Position numbers and translations under genes: made by a program. 64,000 nt of DNA from Leptodontidium sp. MPI-SDFR-AT-0119 (taxonomy: Eukaryota; Ascomycota; Leotiomycetes; Helotiales; Leptodontidiaceae). Below, piece after piece: positions 1 through 12,339 of this stretch (position 1 is the first letter of the stretch; the number at the start of each line of letters is the position of its first letter). The DNA is taken from assembly GCA_020726505.1 (NCBI GenBank), contig JAHLEZ010000030.1, positions 558,001-622,000 of the forward strand, read 5' to 3'. The notes beneath the pieces were generated by a model that saw nothing but the letters and a program-made list of their open reading frames with translations, had not been told where the DNA came from and did no database searches.

Positions 1-1132
1 TCTTCTATGTCGACTATATATTTATTGTGTTACAGGTGCTAGGAGATAAGTGACTTCTAACTATTTAAACTTCTCGGTTTGGGGACAGTTGGTGTAGTAG
101 CTAAATAGATTGCTGGCAAAGAACTATTTTAGCGCATTCAGGAGCTGGCTCACATCTTCCTTATCCGCTATTATCGTTCTAAGTCGTTTCGAAGCCGATA
201 AGACATATTAACTAATAGCCGAAAGTATAACAGGAAGTCCTTATTCTAGCTTTATTAACACACTTTTAACCTAGATGTATCGCGCACTCGTGAAGCTAAA
301 TTTAGGTTCTTAACTCTCCGGCGAGCTAGTGCTAATAAGGATGAAAGTTAAGCAGACACTAGTTTCGTATTTCTTGAATAAAGGGTTTAGTATCTTTACT
401 ATTTTATCTTCGTAAACTGTCTCCGAGTAATAAATTATTATTTCCGAGCTAGGTTTACCTTTTATTATAATCTTAATTATTGTTGACGCATTTTAACTAA
501 GATCGTAGTACACAACGCTAAGTTAAGGGAAGGTCGTGAAGTTAAATTCGAAAGTTTCGTAACGAATTACGAGTAGCTAACTCTAATATTTTAAAAATCC
601 ACGAGGTCTAGTTAAACCCTTTGCCGGCTTTTAAGAACTCGCATTAAAAGTAAGGGCATCTTATCCGATTAGATATTATTTCCGATCATAAGTCTCGGAA
701 GCGTAAATGTTTACTAGTCTGGTTACACTTTTCCTAACTTGCCAGTTTGAATTTAATATAATGTCGTGTGTGCCGTCGGGGTAAAACAAATAAAGCCTGC
801 GAAGAAGTATAGCTCGTTGCTAAAACAAATATAAGTGTTATTTTCGTACTTAGGCCAGAAGAACCTATTTTCTTAATCACCGGCATAAAATCCATTCCTA
901 ATGTGTATACTAATAACGTTCTCCTTAATATAAAGGTTCGAGGTGAGATCGTATGTAATATATTATATAATTTAATAGTAGTTCGTTTATCTTAAGTTAA
1001 GAACGCAGTCTAATACAGGCGCTCTATTAACACTAAAATCGTGATATCTAATTCTTATAACAAATACGATAACTTAAGATGGCTGCTACTTTAAGTCGAA
1101 TGATCTTCGAATGATCTTCGAAGGTATATAGG
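1..1132 (-). repeat. RIP-degraded left flank with unidentified minus-strand frame
   Basis: The segment is AT-rich, poor in CA/TG and full of TAA/TAG, like the elements to its right. On the minus strand one frame runs from about 840 to 1 interrupted almost only by TAA/TAG, as expected of a coding sequence whose Gln and Trp codons were mutated. It contains stretches such as NPLFKKYETSVCLTFILIS. I do not recognise the family. No LTR or inverted repeat end is visible inside the window, so the left boundary is outside it. Confidence 0.45.
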
Positions 1133-1314
1133 CAGGGTGGGGAGAAAAAATTAAGTTACTTAAATAAAAATTAAGTTACTTTAATTAAATTAAATTAAAA
1201 TTTGAATAACAACTTGACTTAATTAAATTAAAGTAACTTAAAAGTTACTTAATTTTTTACTTAATTCTTTATAACAAATTTAATTAATATATAACTTTTA
1301 ATATAAATTCTACT

Positions 1315-1531
1315 TGTCATGGTATATAGTTAGCGGCACCTGCTACGCGAGCCCACTAAGCAGCCAGGCGTGCTTCCTGCACACCTGTAACTAGTTAAAC
1401 ATACTTACTTGACATATGTATAGCTAGCTTTCTCCCTCTTAATAAGAGGCAGAGCACTTCTCAATTAATCTTTTGCTCCTTATTACTTAACTAATTCTCA
1501 CTTCTTTACTCTTTTAGTATTCTACGTGATA
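1315..1531 (+). repeat. 5' LTR of the copia element
   Basis: This 217-bp copy matches 20753-20969 and ends in ACGTGATA, the terminal CA having become TA. Differences between the copies are mostly C/T and G/A transitions, most of them in the 3' copy. Confidence 0.9.
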
Positions 1532-4500
1532 GTTAAGAGCCATATAACTCTCAGAGCCCTAATAATTCATACTTAATAGAATACTACTTTATATCTTCTT
1601 CTTTACTTTCTCTAATAATTATTGTACGTCTTTACTTACGCTTTATTCCTAAGAAATCAACTATAGCCGACTCTAGGAGCGACCGTATTAAGGACTAGAA
1701 GGGCTAAACTAAATTTAATACTAAATTTCAAGCTTAAGTACACAACAGAGGCCTTTAGCCTCTCGTCGACCCTAATAGACTTAATGTTCCCTCTCTTGTA
1801 ATAAATCTACTAGTTTTTAACATAGAGACTAAGTTTCTTTAAAAGAAAAATATAAAGCGGCTAATTAGTTCACTGGCGATACTCTTTTCCGCAGTCGAAT
1901 CAGAATATAATAAAGCTTTTAAGGTCTTTATTATTGAGAAAAGCGACTAAAGCAACGTGGTTACTAAATACAATTAACTCTATACTTAGGTTATTAATTA
2001 TATTAACCCCTTGCTCTTCGAGATTATTTCTTTAACTTAGGTTAACGAGCACACTTATATTATTTAAAAGATCGTACGAGAGCTTCGCTAATACTGCGCG
2101 CCCTCTAAGGCCACTAACCTACGTGACATCGAATTGACTTATTTTCACTTAATATAATAAGCCTATGACGGTCGTATTAATATTACAACTTAGTATTAGA
2201 ACTAGTTTTTGTCTTATTATAAGTGCAAATTAGCCGGTTCTGAGCTCGTTTTAGGACCCCTGGCCATAGAAAGGTTCCTGAACGCCATCGGAGCTAAATA
2301 GGACCCTGTTTTCACTAAGAACTAAAAGGACGAGCTTATTATAGAGGATTAAGTACTTAAAAGCTAGACGGAAGTCAGGGAACTGAAATACTCTTTGTTA
2401 TATTACGGATTATGGTTTCAGCGAGTTATAAAAGACGTTAAGTTTACTAAAAAGCACGGCTTTTACCTCAGAAACGGCATTTTTGTAACCCTTGGCGATA
2501 GACGAGATAGGGAGCACTATAAATGCCCCTATATAATCGCTTTCTCGGATTTAAATTCTAAACATTATTAGAAACCGACTACTTATAACTGTCTTAAGGC
2601 CGCACTTTATAGTTAAACTACTAGAAAGTACTAAGTGACTCCTAATTAAGCCGAGCTTATTCGAAAAGAAGTAAACAAACCGGAGTAGAGTGCTTTATAT
2701 AAGACTATTTTGGCTAAGGAGCCTAGTAAGGCAGTAGCCGAGACTCCTAAAACCTCCGATAAACCTATTTCGAAGATCATATATGTTACTATAAACCCCT
2801 CCGCTTTTTAGACTCTCGGCATATTCGCGCTTAGTAACGGCCGACATCCGCTTTATAAGAGTACTCTTCTTAATAATTATAAGACTATATATATAATTAA
2901 TAATAAGTCTCTTTTAATTAAAGGCTTGTTTATTTTATTAAGCTATAAGGATATAGTCGAAGCTAGCACATTTAGCCTACTTATTATTAAGAGAGGCTGT
3001 CGTCTTTTAAAGAACGTGCTTACTACTCCAGGAGGTATAATCGATTTAGAGCTCACGAATGTAGTAGTCGTTAAGGGTTTTCATGTTAATATTATCTTAA
3101 AGACAAGGCTTTTGAACGCAGGACTATAGATCAACGGTTTTAACGCAACTTTACGTCTTAAAGAGCCTACTAAAAGTAGTATTATACGCACTTTAGTTCA
3201 AAAGTATTAATTAGTTTTCTTTAAATATAAGAACACTTCAAATTACTTTATTCTATTTATTTTATTAAGTAATACTAGTATATTATTATATCTTATCCTT
3301 ACGCGTACACTAAGACCTTTTAAGAGATCAAGAGATTACCTTAAGCCACGCATAAATTCAGAAGAAGTATAATATACGAGAGTAAGGCACCTTAGCCCTA
3401 AGGCCCTTTATATACTAGTAAAGAATGCCTGCCAGGAACGTTAAAATCGAGGGAACAAGTAGAGCTAAGTGCGAGCATTACTTTATAACTCGAGTTACAA
3501 ATGTTAATTCTCGAAGGCCCTCAGAAAACGTATCTCTACGACTTTTTTAGAGACTTACGTAAGACCTTTTCGACTACGACCTTAGTTATGACGGCTTTAA
3601 TTAGTTACTTGTTATTAAAGACGAGTATAATAGAAAAATCCTTGTTTTTCTAATTCTAAATAAATTATTAATAGTAATATTAGAAATCTTGTAATTTATT
3701 AATAATTAAATTAAACAAAAGTACGGCCTTTATATTTATATCTTAAAGTATAATAACGAGAAAGTAGTAATCTCTCCTCAAGATATATCGAGATACTAAA
3801 AGTAGACTTAATAATAAGGCATTTAAATTAAACTAAGTCTAATTTATACTTACGAACTAAATAGTCTCTCGGAGTGTACTAGAAAAGAAATTATCGAAAA
3901 GTCAATTATAATACGAGTAATTACAGGCCTCCTAAAAGCTCTTTGGCTAGAAGTTACTTAAGCGGCAGTGTTTTTATATAATATAACCCCGCTAAAGAGT
4001 CGAGACTAGAAATCGCCTAATAAGACCCTTAATACTTAGTTTCGCGGTTACTTCCGCTTTTATGACTTAGTTATAATTAAAAAGTTAACTGTAGACCTTT
4101 GGCTAAATTAGAATAAGATATACGCCTACGGCTCGCGAGCTTACTTTTTAATTAAGAATCAGGAAGTAAGAAATAATAAACGAGTATTTACGGTACTCCT
4201 TAAAGCTTATATTAGTTATCTTATTAGTTACGTTACTAGTAATATATATAACATTTAAGTACTAATTTTATATTAAGTTATTATCTCACGGAATATAAGC
4301 TTCGACAAGAACATCTTCTTTGACTTAGTCAAGCACGAGAAACAGGCCGGCTAGCTCGTTTCTAAAGCTAAAGACGTAATAGAAGTTATTAAAGAAGACG
4401 AGATTTAAGACGTTAAATCAATCCTCGAGGAAATCGGACTATTTAATATAAACTTAACAGAAACTAGAGCTCTCGAAGAGCCGAGCGGTACTCCTAGCCA

Positions 4501-7379
4501 CCTAAACTCGGGGGTAATAAAGAAAGCAAATTTACTATAAGCTCAAAGAAGTCTTAGACTTTAGTCTCTAAAAAGCACGCTACTTTTAGTTTAGAGCTCT
4601 AATGTCTCTTAAATACCTCTTATAAATTTAACCGCAAATAAACTACCTTATATAAGTATACTTCCGCTTATAGAGAGCGTTAATATACCCGTAGCTATTA
4701 TACTAAAGAATCGTACTTATTTATAAGTAGTAATTCCGGCATATATTCCCCCTACTACAATAGAAGAAGCCCCTACTCAAGTAATAAATAAAGCCCTTAC
4801 GTACACAAGTGAGCCAATAGTACTCGCCGTAAATAAAGCCCCTCTTATAAAATTAAGTGAAAATAAACCGACTAAGTAAATCGGAATTAAAGAGGCCTCT
4901 TTAGTTAAGAAAAAACGCTAGTTAAAACTAAAGGGAGCTTAGCCCTAACACAAGAGTAATCGAATCGCCGGAGCTTCGTTAAGAGTAAGTAAACCGCTGT
5001 GAAAAGGAGTATATAGTTAACGTAAGAGTAATTAAATCGCTAAAGTCAACCTATTAATTCTTGCAATTATAAGCCTTATAAAAATAATATAAAGCGCAGA
5101 AATGATTGATTTTAGTTAGGTAATCCCTGAGTATTTTAATACCTCTTTTATAACTCTTTATTTATTTAAAGATTAAGGGGGTAAAGAGCTTATTACGTTA
5201 TATAATATAATCCTTATAGTAATTCTTCCTAAATTAAAGGAAGCGAAGAAGATTTTAGTACTAGACTTTAGCTTAAGTACTTCAAAAACAGAGCTACCTC
5301 GAGTTTATTAGAAAGACACTCTAAAAGAGCTAAGGTTCTAGAGGGATTTAGTAGATCATGAATTCGGAGAGTAGTTTAAGGCCGACGTAGAGCTTGAAAT
5401 TAAAAACCTAGAATCCAAAGACTATTAGAAAGTTATAAAGGAAACCGAGGCTAAATTAATAAAGCTTATGCCGTTAATGTGGGTTTTTACTTATAAAGAG
5501 GCTTTAAATAGTTATATTTCTCGATGTCAATTAAGGCTAGTCGTACGAGGCGATCTCTAAGACAAGGCTACTATGCTCTTAACATACGCCGCAACCCTTA
5601 TATTAAAGAGTTTCTAATTAGTTATAACTTTAGCCGCGCATTTTAACTTAGAAATATAGTAATTCGACGTTATTAACGTATTTATTAATATAGTTTAGAG
5701 TAAAGATTCGCTACTAGTCTTATATTAGCTACTAGACGGCTATTACTCTTATAGCTTATATATTAAGGTTAATCGAGCACTATATAGTATAAGAGACTCT
5801 CTTTCTCTATAATATAAGGAGTTTACTAAGACTCTTATATAGCTCTATTTAATCGTAAGTAAGGAAAAACCTTATATGTTTTTCGATTAAAAGAGAAAGA
5901 TATTTGTGTTATTCTTTATAGATAATATTTTAGTCCTTTATTATAAGAATAATCTCACCTTAGTCGAAGCTATAATCACTGGAATTTATTAAGTATATAA
6001 ACTTCGCGAGATAGAGATAATAAACTAATTCCTTAGAGTCAAGATTATTAAGAATCGAGTACAAGGAATAATCTTTTTTATTCACGATATATATATCGAG
6101 AAGATCGCTAATAAATTTAGTCTAATGACATTATTACTAAGGATTACACTACTTCTAAGAGTTAAGCTCACTAAATATAAAGGTATTACTCCCTTTAGTC
6201 GAGTAAAAGAGTACTAAGAAAAGGTCGGATTAGTACTTTACCTAGCAATTCTTATTAGACTTAGTATTATATACGTAGCTTCGCGACTATTTTACTTCTT
6301 ACTAAATTTAAGCGAAGAGTATATTAAGGCTGTAAATTAGACTATTAAATATCTTTAGAACACTCGATACTTAGCTATTTAGTACTCAATAGAATAGTAA
6401 GAAATTCAGCTGTTTATTACCTTAGACACCTCTTTTGCCGACGATGTTGAGACTCGACGATTATCTTAAGGCTTTATTGCTGCTCTCTTCGGAGGTGTTT
6501 TTAACTAAAAAGCTAGTTTGTAAGCTATAGTTACTACTTTAATTACTGAAGTAGAGTTACTAGGAGTCGAAAGAACTACTAAGGTAATAATAACGCTCAA
6601 AAGGCTCTTTATAAAGATCCTTCTTGAGTTAAGAGAAGTTTAGAAAATCTATCTCTTTACTATATTAAAGTACGGTCGGGCTACCTTACGTTAGAAAAAC
6701 TTTCACGTGACAAATACGAAACCTTTAGCCCTAGAATAATACGCGTTGTTTACGCTTTACTTTACTTATAGTTATTCCTTTTAAATAAACGATTTACGAA
6801 CCTGTTCGACGTGCGCCCGTCTTTTACTAGTTTCGGCCTTCCCTTGCGGGCGTATAAGTACTCTCTATAAGACTTGTATAACCTATATAATTTATATACC
6901 TTTAATTTACTATAGGACGCGTCTAACTTATCTCTAGGAGCGACGACGTGCCCGAACTACTAATTAGCGCCTTGCCTTATAAGAACTCGACCTAAATACT
7001 TTCCTTACTTTACGGCGCCGTCGACGGCCTCTTACGGACGTCTCTACGGACGAACTAGCCCCGCGGCGCTAGTAACGGGCCCGTCAACTGTTTGTTATAG
7101 CCTTAGTTAATATCTTTAAAGACCCTCCTGCCGACTCACTTATTATATAGCCTCTTGGCTTCCTCTCACGCTTCCGACTAGCTCCCCTACATACTCTTAG
7201 TCCGCTTACGGGCTACTGTACAGCCTACGGGGCCCTCTACTTTTACCTTATAGACGATGTCTTTAAGGCCTATTATAAGAAGGGCGACGTCGTGCTTCCC
7301 TAGATCCGAGAGCCTTCGCTATACCTTAAATATCTCTTTATAAGCGACGATCCGCTTTGTCGAGACTTTCGGACGAATA

Positions 7380-10300
7380 TTCGGGTATATAATTATACTT
7401 TTGCCTTTACGTCAATTAGTTATAAGAAGGATACACGGATCGACTTCTTACGCGGCGTCTAGTGCTTTTAAATTTATGGCGAGCTCTTTTACTTCTAAGG
7501 GCCGCTCCGGCCACCAGCTCACGAGGAACCCTCCTTTATATAACTCTTCTTTTACGACCCGCTCTTCATAACGAACGTACAGGCGACTAACTTCCCTTAC
7601 TTAGATTGTATAGTCCTTTTACGGCTTACGGATACGCTCACGGACTGTAACCTGTTTATTACGGTTTATAAGACGACCCGTGAGCGTCTTACGGACTAAT
7701 AGACTAATTTCCGGATCTTACTTAACCCGCAAATGCGCTTAATTATCGAGTCGGGCGCAGATCGTCGTCGTAAGAACCTCCCGACTAGTAACGAAGTCAC
7801 GGCGATTATTTCGGACAAGTATGCGGATATAAGCCGCCGCGATTTAGTTCTTACGGTTTATAAAGGGGGCCGCGAGCGTCCGCAAATATATATAATCGAC
7901 GTTATATACGCTGTATATATGCCCTTATATTATGTCTTACTCTTCCCGTACGGCGACCCTAGCTAGTACTACGGTTTATAATTACGGGACCGGAACGGGA
8001 CCTATTAACGAACGCGACTTAAGTAGCGGGCCTTTTATTAATATTACTTTCACGTCCGTAAGGCCTTCTCCCCGCTCTTCTACGCCGGCCGCCTCTTACA
8101 ATAATATATCGTCGACGCGTATATCGCCTGCGAGAAAACAGCACTCGATTAGCTCCGGTCGCACTAGTAAAACATCCGCGCGGACGTATATATTAGGCTT
8201 ACGAATACTCTTATCCGCGAGGACGTAAATACGGGCGACCTCGGCCGTCGGTTTATCCTCTTATCGAGCTTTATTAGCAGCGATCGCTTTATATAATAGC
8301 TCTTTTAAGACTTAATAGCTATTATATAGTACTTTAGTAAACTGAGCTTTTTTATTACGTTTACGACTAACCTGCACTGGCCTAAGATTATAGCGAACCT
8401 CTTACGCGGATAATAGGCCGTCGACCGTCTAAATCTCCTCTACTAAGTCTTTGTACTTAAAGTAAAAGAGCTTCTTATAGACCTTAAGAATTACCTTTTT
8501 AGATTATACGCGGACCACGTTTATACGATCGAGTACTAAAAGCGTGGCCTCTTATATATACACCTACTTTTATTCCTAAAGCGAGGGGCTGTCTTCTTAA
8601 CGCCCGAGCTAGTTAACGAGGTCGTTTATGCCGAGCTCTTAAACCCGTCGTGAGATCCTACGGGTAAGCTTACGGCTGTCGTTACTAGTTAGATGTCTCA
8701 CGGACTATGTGGCCTTGAAGATAACCCGAGAGCGCTATATCCCCTTAGGTGCCACCAGGAACGCCCTCCTGAAGGCCCTGTAAGACTCCCTGTACCAAGC
8801 CCCTAAGAAGCGAGAAATAGTGTGTTATTCAGGCTAGAACACGCTATTCGATCACTAATGGTCCCGCTATACCATTTTGGGCATAGCGGCACGTGCACAT
8901 AGGGAGGGCGCTTATGGCACCTAAGGGGATATAGTCCGTAAGACGCCTATAGCCCCACTCGCGTGTTAAAAGAAGTTCCTAAAGGCGTTTACGGCTACGA
9001 CGATCGTCCGCGAGGACGGGTATCCCGAGTACCGCCGCCGGGACGACGGCCGGACGTTCACGGTCCGTAAACTAGGCTACTTAGGCTAAGAAGTCGTCTG
9101 TGACAACTACTAAGTAGTCCCGTATAACCTGTACCTTTTTTAAAAGTTCCGCTCGTATATTAACGTTAAGGTTTACGCTTTTATATAAGCGATTAAGTAT
9201 ATTTATAAGTACGTTTATAAAAGGACAGACTATATAATAGTTGCCGTCTCTGGCATAAATAATAAGATTACTTATTATGTCCAAGCACGGTACGTAGGTC
9301 CTATAAAGGCTTTCTAGCGCTTATTCGAGTACGCAACGTATTAAGAGTTCCCCCTAGTTTAATACTTAGCGATTTACCTCCCTAGGTAATATACGGTTTA
9401 CTTTACAGACGACCTCCCGCCTAAACAAGTGGCCGCGAAGGCCGCAAATGCCCGCTCGACGTTAATAGCCTTCTTTAAGTACAATGCCACGCACGAGGAC
9501 GCCCGTTAATACTTGTACTACGAGTTCTTATAACACTTTGTTTAGAAGGCGGACCGTAAAGTCTAAGTACGGCGTCGGCGAGGGTATAGTATTAGCCGTA
9601 TTTACTACTATAGCCTAGTTTCGGGCAAGCGGTATTACTTACGGCTCTTACTTATAGTCGTTCGCGGGCCGCGGTCTTTTAAAGAGCTTTATAAGGTCGA
9701 GGGTGTTTGTTATTTTACGTATTACGTTGCCTATATCGCCTATAAACTAACTAAGAGCGATTAAAAGTAGTTCTAGTATTTCGAGGCCGTCTTATTAACG
9801 ATTAGCTACAGTTTATAAACGCTTTTTCTTACGGGCGTTCGTTAGTAGTTAATTGCGGACCCGTGAGCTATTTAGGACTAGTATAAAGAGTACTTTTGCG
9901 ACGACTTAGCCCGTAAGTTAGCCCACGATTAGTCACTTAGCTTTCCGCTCCCCCTAATTAATCCTCACTACGACTACGGCCTCTTCTTACTCGGGCTCGG
10001 CCTAGTAAATCTCTAACGAACGCTTACGGACGTCGGCTTACTTGAGAATATCTTTAACTAGACCGTAAGCCACCGTACGGCTAACTAGTAAATCGATCTC
10101 GCCTGCGAGACGTTCCTAGCGTCTGTAATGTAGACTCAGTTTAACCCGGACTAACGTGCCTGCTTCTAGACAATTATGACAACTATTACGGACGACTTAT
10201 AAACTACTTATTTCTACTTATAAGGCCCTAGTAGTACTAGTAAGACTTTCCTTTACTAGACTTTATACTATTATTACTATAGTTAAGGCAAGACAGTCCT

Positions 10301-11460
10301 TTACGTAATATCTACGAATATTGCGGCTTTACTTCTTTTAAAAGGACGCACGTCTTATTCTTAGTTCTAGATCCCACTTGAACTTAATAAGTCGTCCGTA
10401 AGTATAATTACTAAGACGAGTAAGCTAGGCTAGTACTTACGTATAATAGACTTAATTATCTAGGACGAGGTGCCGATATAATATAAGTATTACTTTGAGG
10501 TCGTGTACTAGCTCTTAGTTAATTTACGGTCCGTAATAGACGACGTCCTCTTTAGCGGGATACCTATTGTCCTTAGCAGTGACTTTATATAGATCCTACT
10601 AGTAGTTTTACACAGTTCACGGGCCGAGATCGTACGAGCTTACTTATAACGGACGTAAATCTGGCGGCGGCTTCGTTAACTCTCCTTATAAATTAATATA
10701 TAAGTTTATAACGACTCGTTAGAATAAGATTTTATAAACTAGATTAGTAATCTTTTATACGACTTGTCTTTAAACGGCTAGATTACGCTCTTGCCCTTTA
10801 TCTCACACGCTAAGTTAGTTACGGACTTAATTAACCACGTTTATTCGCGAGAACGACTCTTACGAGCGCCCGGGGACTACTAACCCTTTTATAAATAAGT
10901 AATTTTATTAACTCTAAACGATACAGTCCGCGAACTAAACTAAACGATCTTAGATATACTCCCCGGCTAAGAACAGACGTACTTAACTGTCAATTCGGCC
11001 AATATAAACGAGGTAGACCTAGAAATTACTAAGTTGCCTCTAAAAGTCTTATAGAATATTTGTCTCCCGGGCCTACTACTCTCACAGCTATAACTTAAGG
11101 TTAGCGCGCCCGTAATACTCTTACGGAACCTCTATCCGTAAAAAGGGCTCTATAATAAGTCGCGGATGTCGATTCATAGCCTAAGGAAGTTTACGATCTA
11201 GGTTTAGTTACTTAGCGGCGACTTTAATAGCTAGTTACGGATAATTCCACGAATTAAACTTAAGTCTACGGATTAGTAATTATCTTTTACCTTCTCTCGT
11301 AAGTAATTCCCACTTATATTATGCTTTATAATAACTATTAATAAGTCGTAGGGCTAGTCCTTTGAGGCAGTAGGGGTGGATTTACGGTCGCCGGTCTTTA
11401 CTCACGGGCAATTCTATATAGTAGCGTCACAGGTTACTTTTAAGGCAGGTCTTTATATTT
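7380..11460 (+). pseudogene. Helitron Rep-helicase (HUH nuclease plus PIF1-like helicase), RIP-inactivated
   Basis: The N-terminal Helitron-like domain is recognised at 7430-7560 (the GELFxF and PPAHEEPSF words) and at 7733-7966, ending PLYYVLLFPYGDP. The HUH region near 8530-8575 reads KRGLLYIHLLLF, a His having become Tyr. The Tyr-containing helix KRLSIFISTFIKG lies near 9185-9225. The helicase Walker A is at about 10222-10255 (GPSSTSKTFL, from GPxGTGKTFL) and Walker B DEVPM near 10460. The C-terminal block AVGVDLRSPVFTHGQFYIVA is at about 11370-11430. A MITE interrupts the nuclease half at 8738. Stop codons throughout show it is inactive. Confidence 0.85.
8738..8931. mobile_element. 194-bp MITE with about 28-bp terminal inverted repeats
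   Basis: The left end TATCCCCTTAGGTGCCA is mirrored by TGGCACCTAAGGGGATA on the right, and a TA duplication flanks it (8736-8737, 8932-8933), as for Tc1/mariner-type elements. It has no coding capacity. Unlike the surrounding Helitron it is rich in CA and TG, so it has escaped RIP. The Helitron frame resumes after it (VRKTPIAP). Confidence 0.85.
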
Positions 11461-11981
11461 TCTTACCCCCTAATTTAAACTCTACGTGTAATATAGTATA
11501 CCTAGAAATTTTATAAGGTCTTACTTATTTAGTTCGCTTCGCTTACGGGTAGTTTTTTTTCGCTTACGGACTAGTTTTTACTTACGGACCCTTTACGGAT
11601 CCTTAGCGGCCCGCTCTCCTTTGCCTTATTTATAACTACCTATAACTATCCGTAACCTCTTATTCTTCAAGCCTACGCCAGCGAGCGACAGCGAGCTGTT
11701 TAAAACTCGTTATAATAATAAGTAAATAATTCGACTAATTATTAGTGAAGGCGAGCGAATTATAATAAAGCTACGCCACGTTAATATTTAAAATATATGG
11801 CTTCGTTAAGAGTACTTTAAGGGTACTTTTAAGATCACTTATTTATTTATAATAAAGATGCTGGCAAATAGACTTACTAAGAACCTTACTCGTTAATAAT
11901 TCGATTATTTCTGAGCTCTTTTAAATCTTAAGGACGTTAGAGCGCAGATTTTTATTACTTTATAGCTTTCTTAATCTTCCT

Positions 11982-12228
11982 TGTGACGCTTGCCCTAAAA
12001 AGACGGCAATCACGTGTAACTGACGCCTCACATATCAACACAGGACATATGACGATACCAAGTATCAACTTAGAATCTACAACTACAGAGGAAAGAAGGT
12101 AGGGAAAGAAGAGGTCTATATACAAGAGATTAGTATGTCTAGCACCATAGTAATCTCGGTACGTCCCGATCGGGCAGTACTAAGTGGAGCCGGTGGAAAT
12201 GAGGCTCTAGACAGCGACAGTCGTCACA
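11982..12228 (-). repeat. 3' LTR of the chromovirus (less mutated copy)
   Basis: It differs from the other LTR at about 14 of 247 positions. All are transitions, and in 13 this copy has C or G where the right copy has T or A. Confidence 0.9.
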
Positions 12229-12251
12229 CTACCCCCCCCCCCCCCCTCCAG
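12229..12251 (-). promoter_or_regulatory. Polypurine tract of the chromovirus
   Basis: Directly inside the 3' LTR the minus strand reads GGA followed by an uninterrupted run of 15 G (12232-12246) and then TAG. Position and composition fit the plus-strand primer of reverse transcription. An unbroken 15-base G run is unusually long. Confidence 0.7.
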
Positions 12252-12339
12252 AAAAAGCTCGTCCTTGAGCATTAGTTTATCTCCTTGTCACTATCGAGGT
12301 CGTCGTAGTCGTCAATACTATCTTCCTATGCTTTAATCT

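Larger units (their letters stand above)
6652..11709 (+). mobile_element. Helitron inserted in the copia RNase H coding region
   Basis: The 5' end is A|TCTCTTTACTATATTAAAG, with the TC start and TATTAAA-type terminus typical of Helitrons. The 3' end is a short hairpin ACAGC-GA-GCTGT followed by TTAAAACTCG|T. There is no target duplication, as expected for insertion between A and T. Excision restores copia codons AAA ATC TA|T TAT AAT AAT AAG (K-I-Y-C-D-N-K after undoing transitions), which fixes both boundaries to the base. The 3' end CTCG departs from the usual CTRR. Length is 5,058 bp. Confidence 0.85.
1532..11960 (+). pseudogene. Copia gag-pol polyprotein, RIP-inactivated, split by the Helitron
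   Basis: Domains follow the copia order. A protease/pre-integrase stretch lies at 2926-3129 (ending GFHVNIILKTRLLNAGL), integrase at about 3300-4300, and reverse transcriptase at 5450-6300. The RT FDVxNAFLN block is at 5663 (now FDVINVFIN) and the YVDD site near 5915-5926 (now FIDN, so the second catalytic Asp is lost by a GAC to AAT change). RNase H begins at about 6400 (TLDTSFADDVETRR), is cut at 6651 by the Helitron and resumes at 11710 (IRLIISEGERIIIKLRHVNI). Dozens of TAA/TAG codons replace Gln and Trp. Confidence 0.85.
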
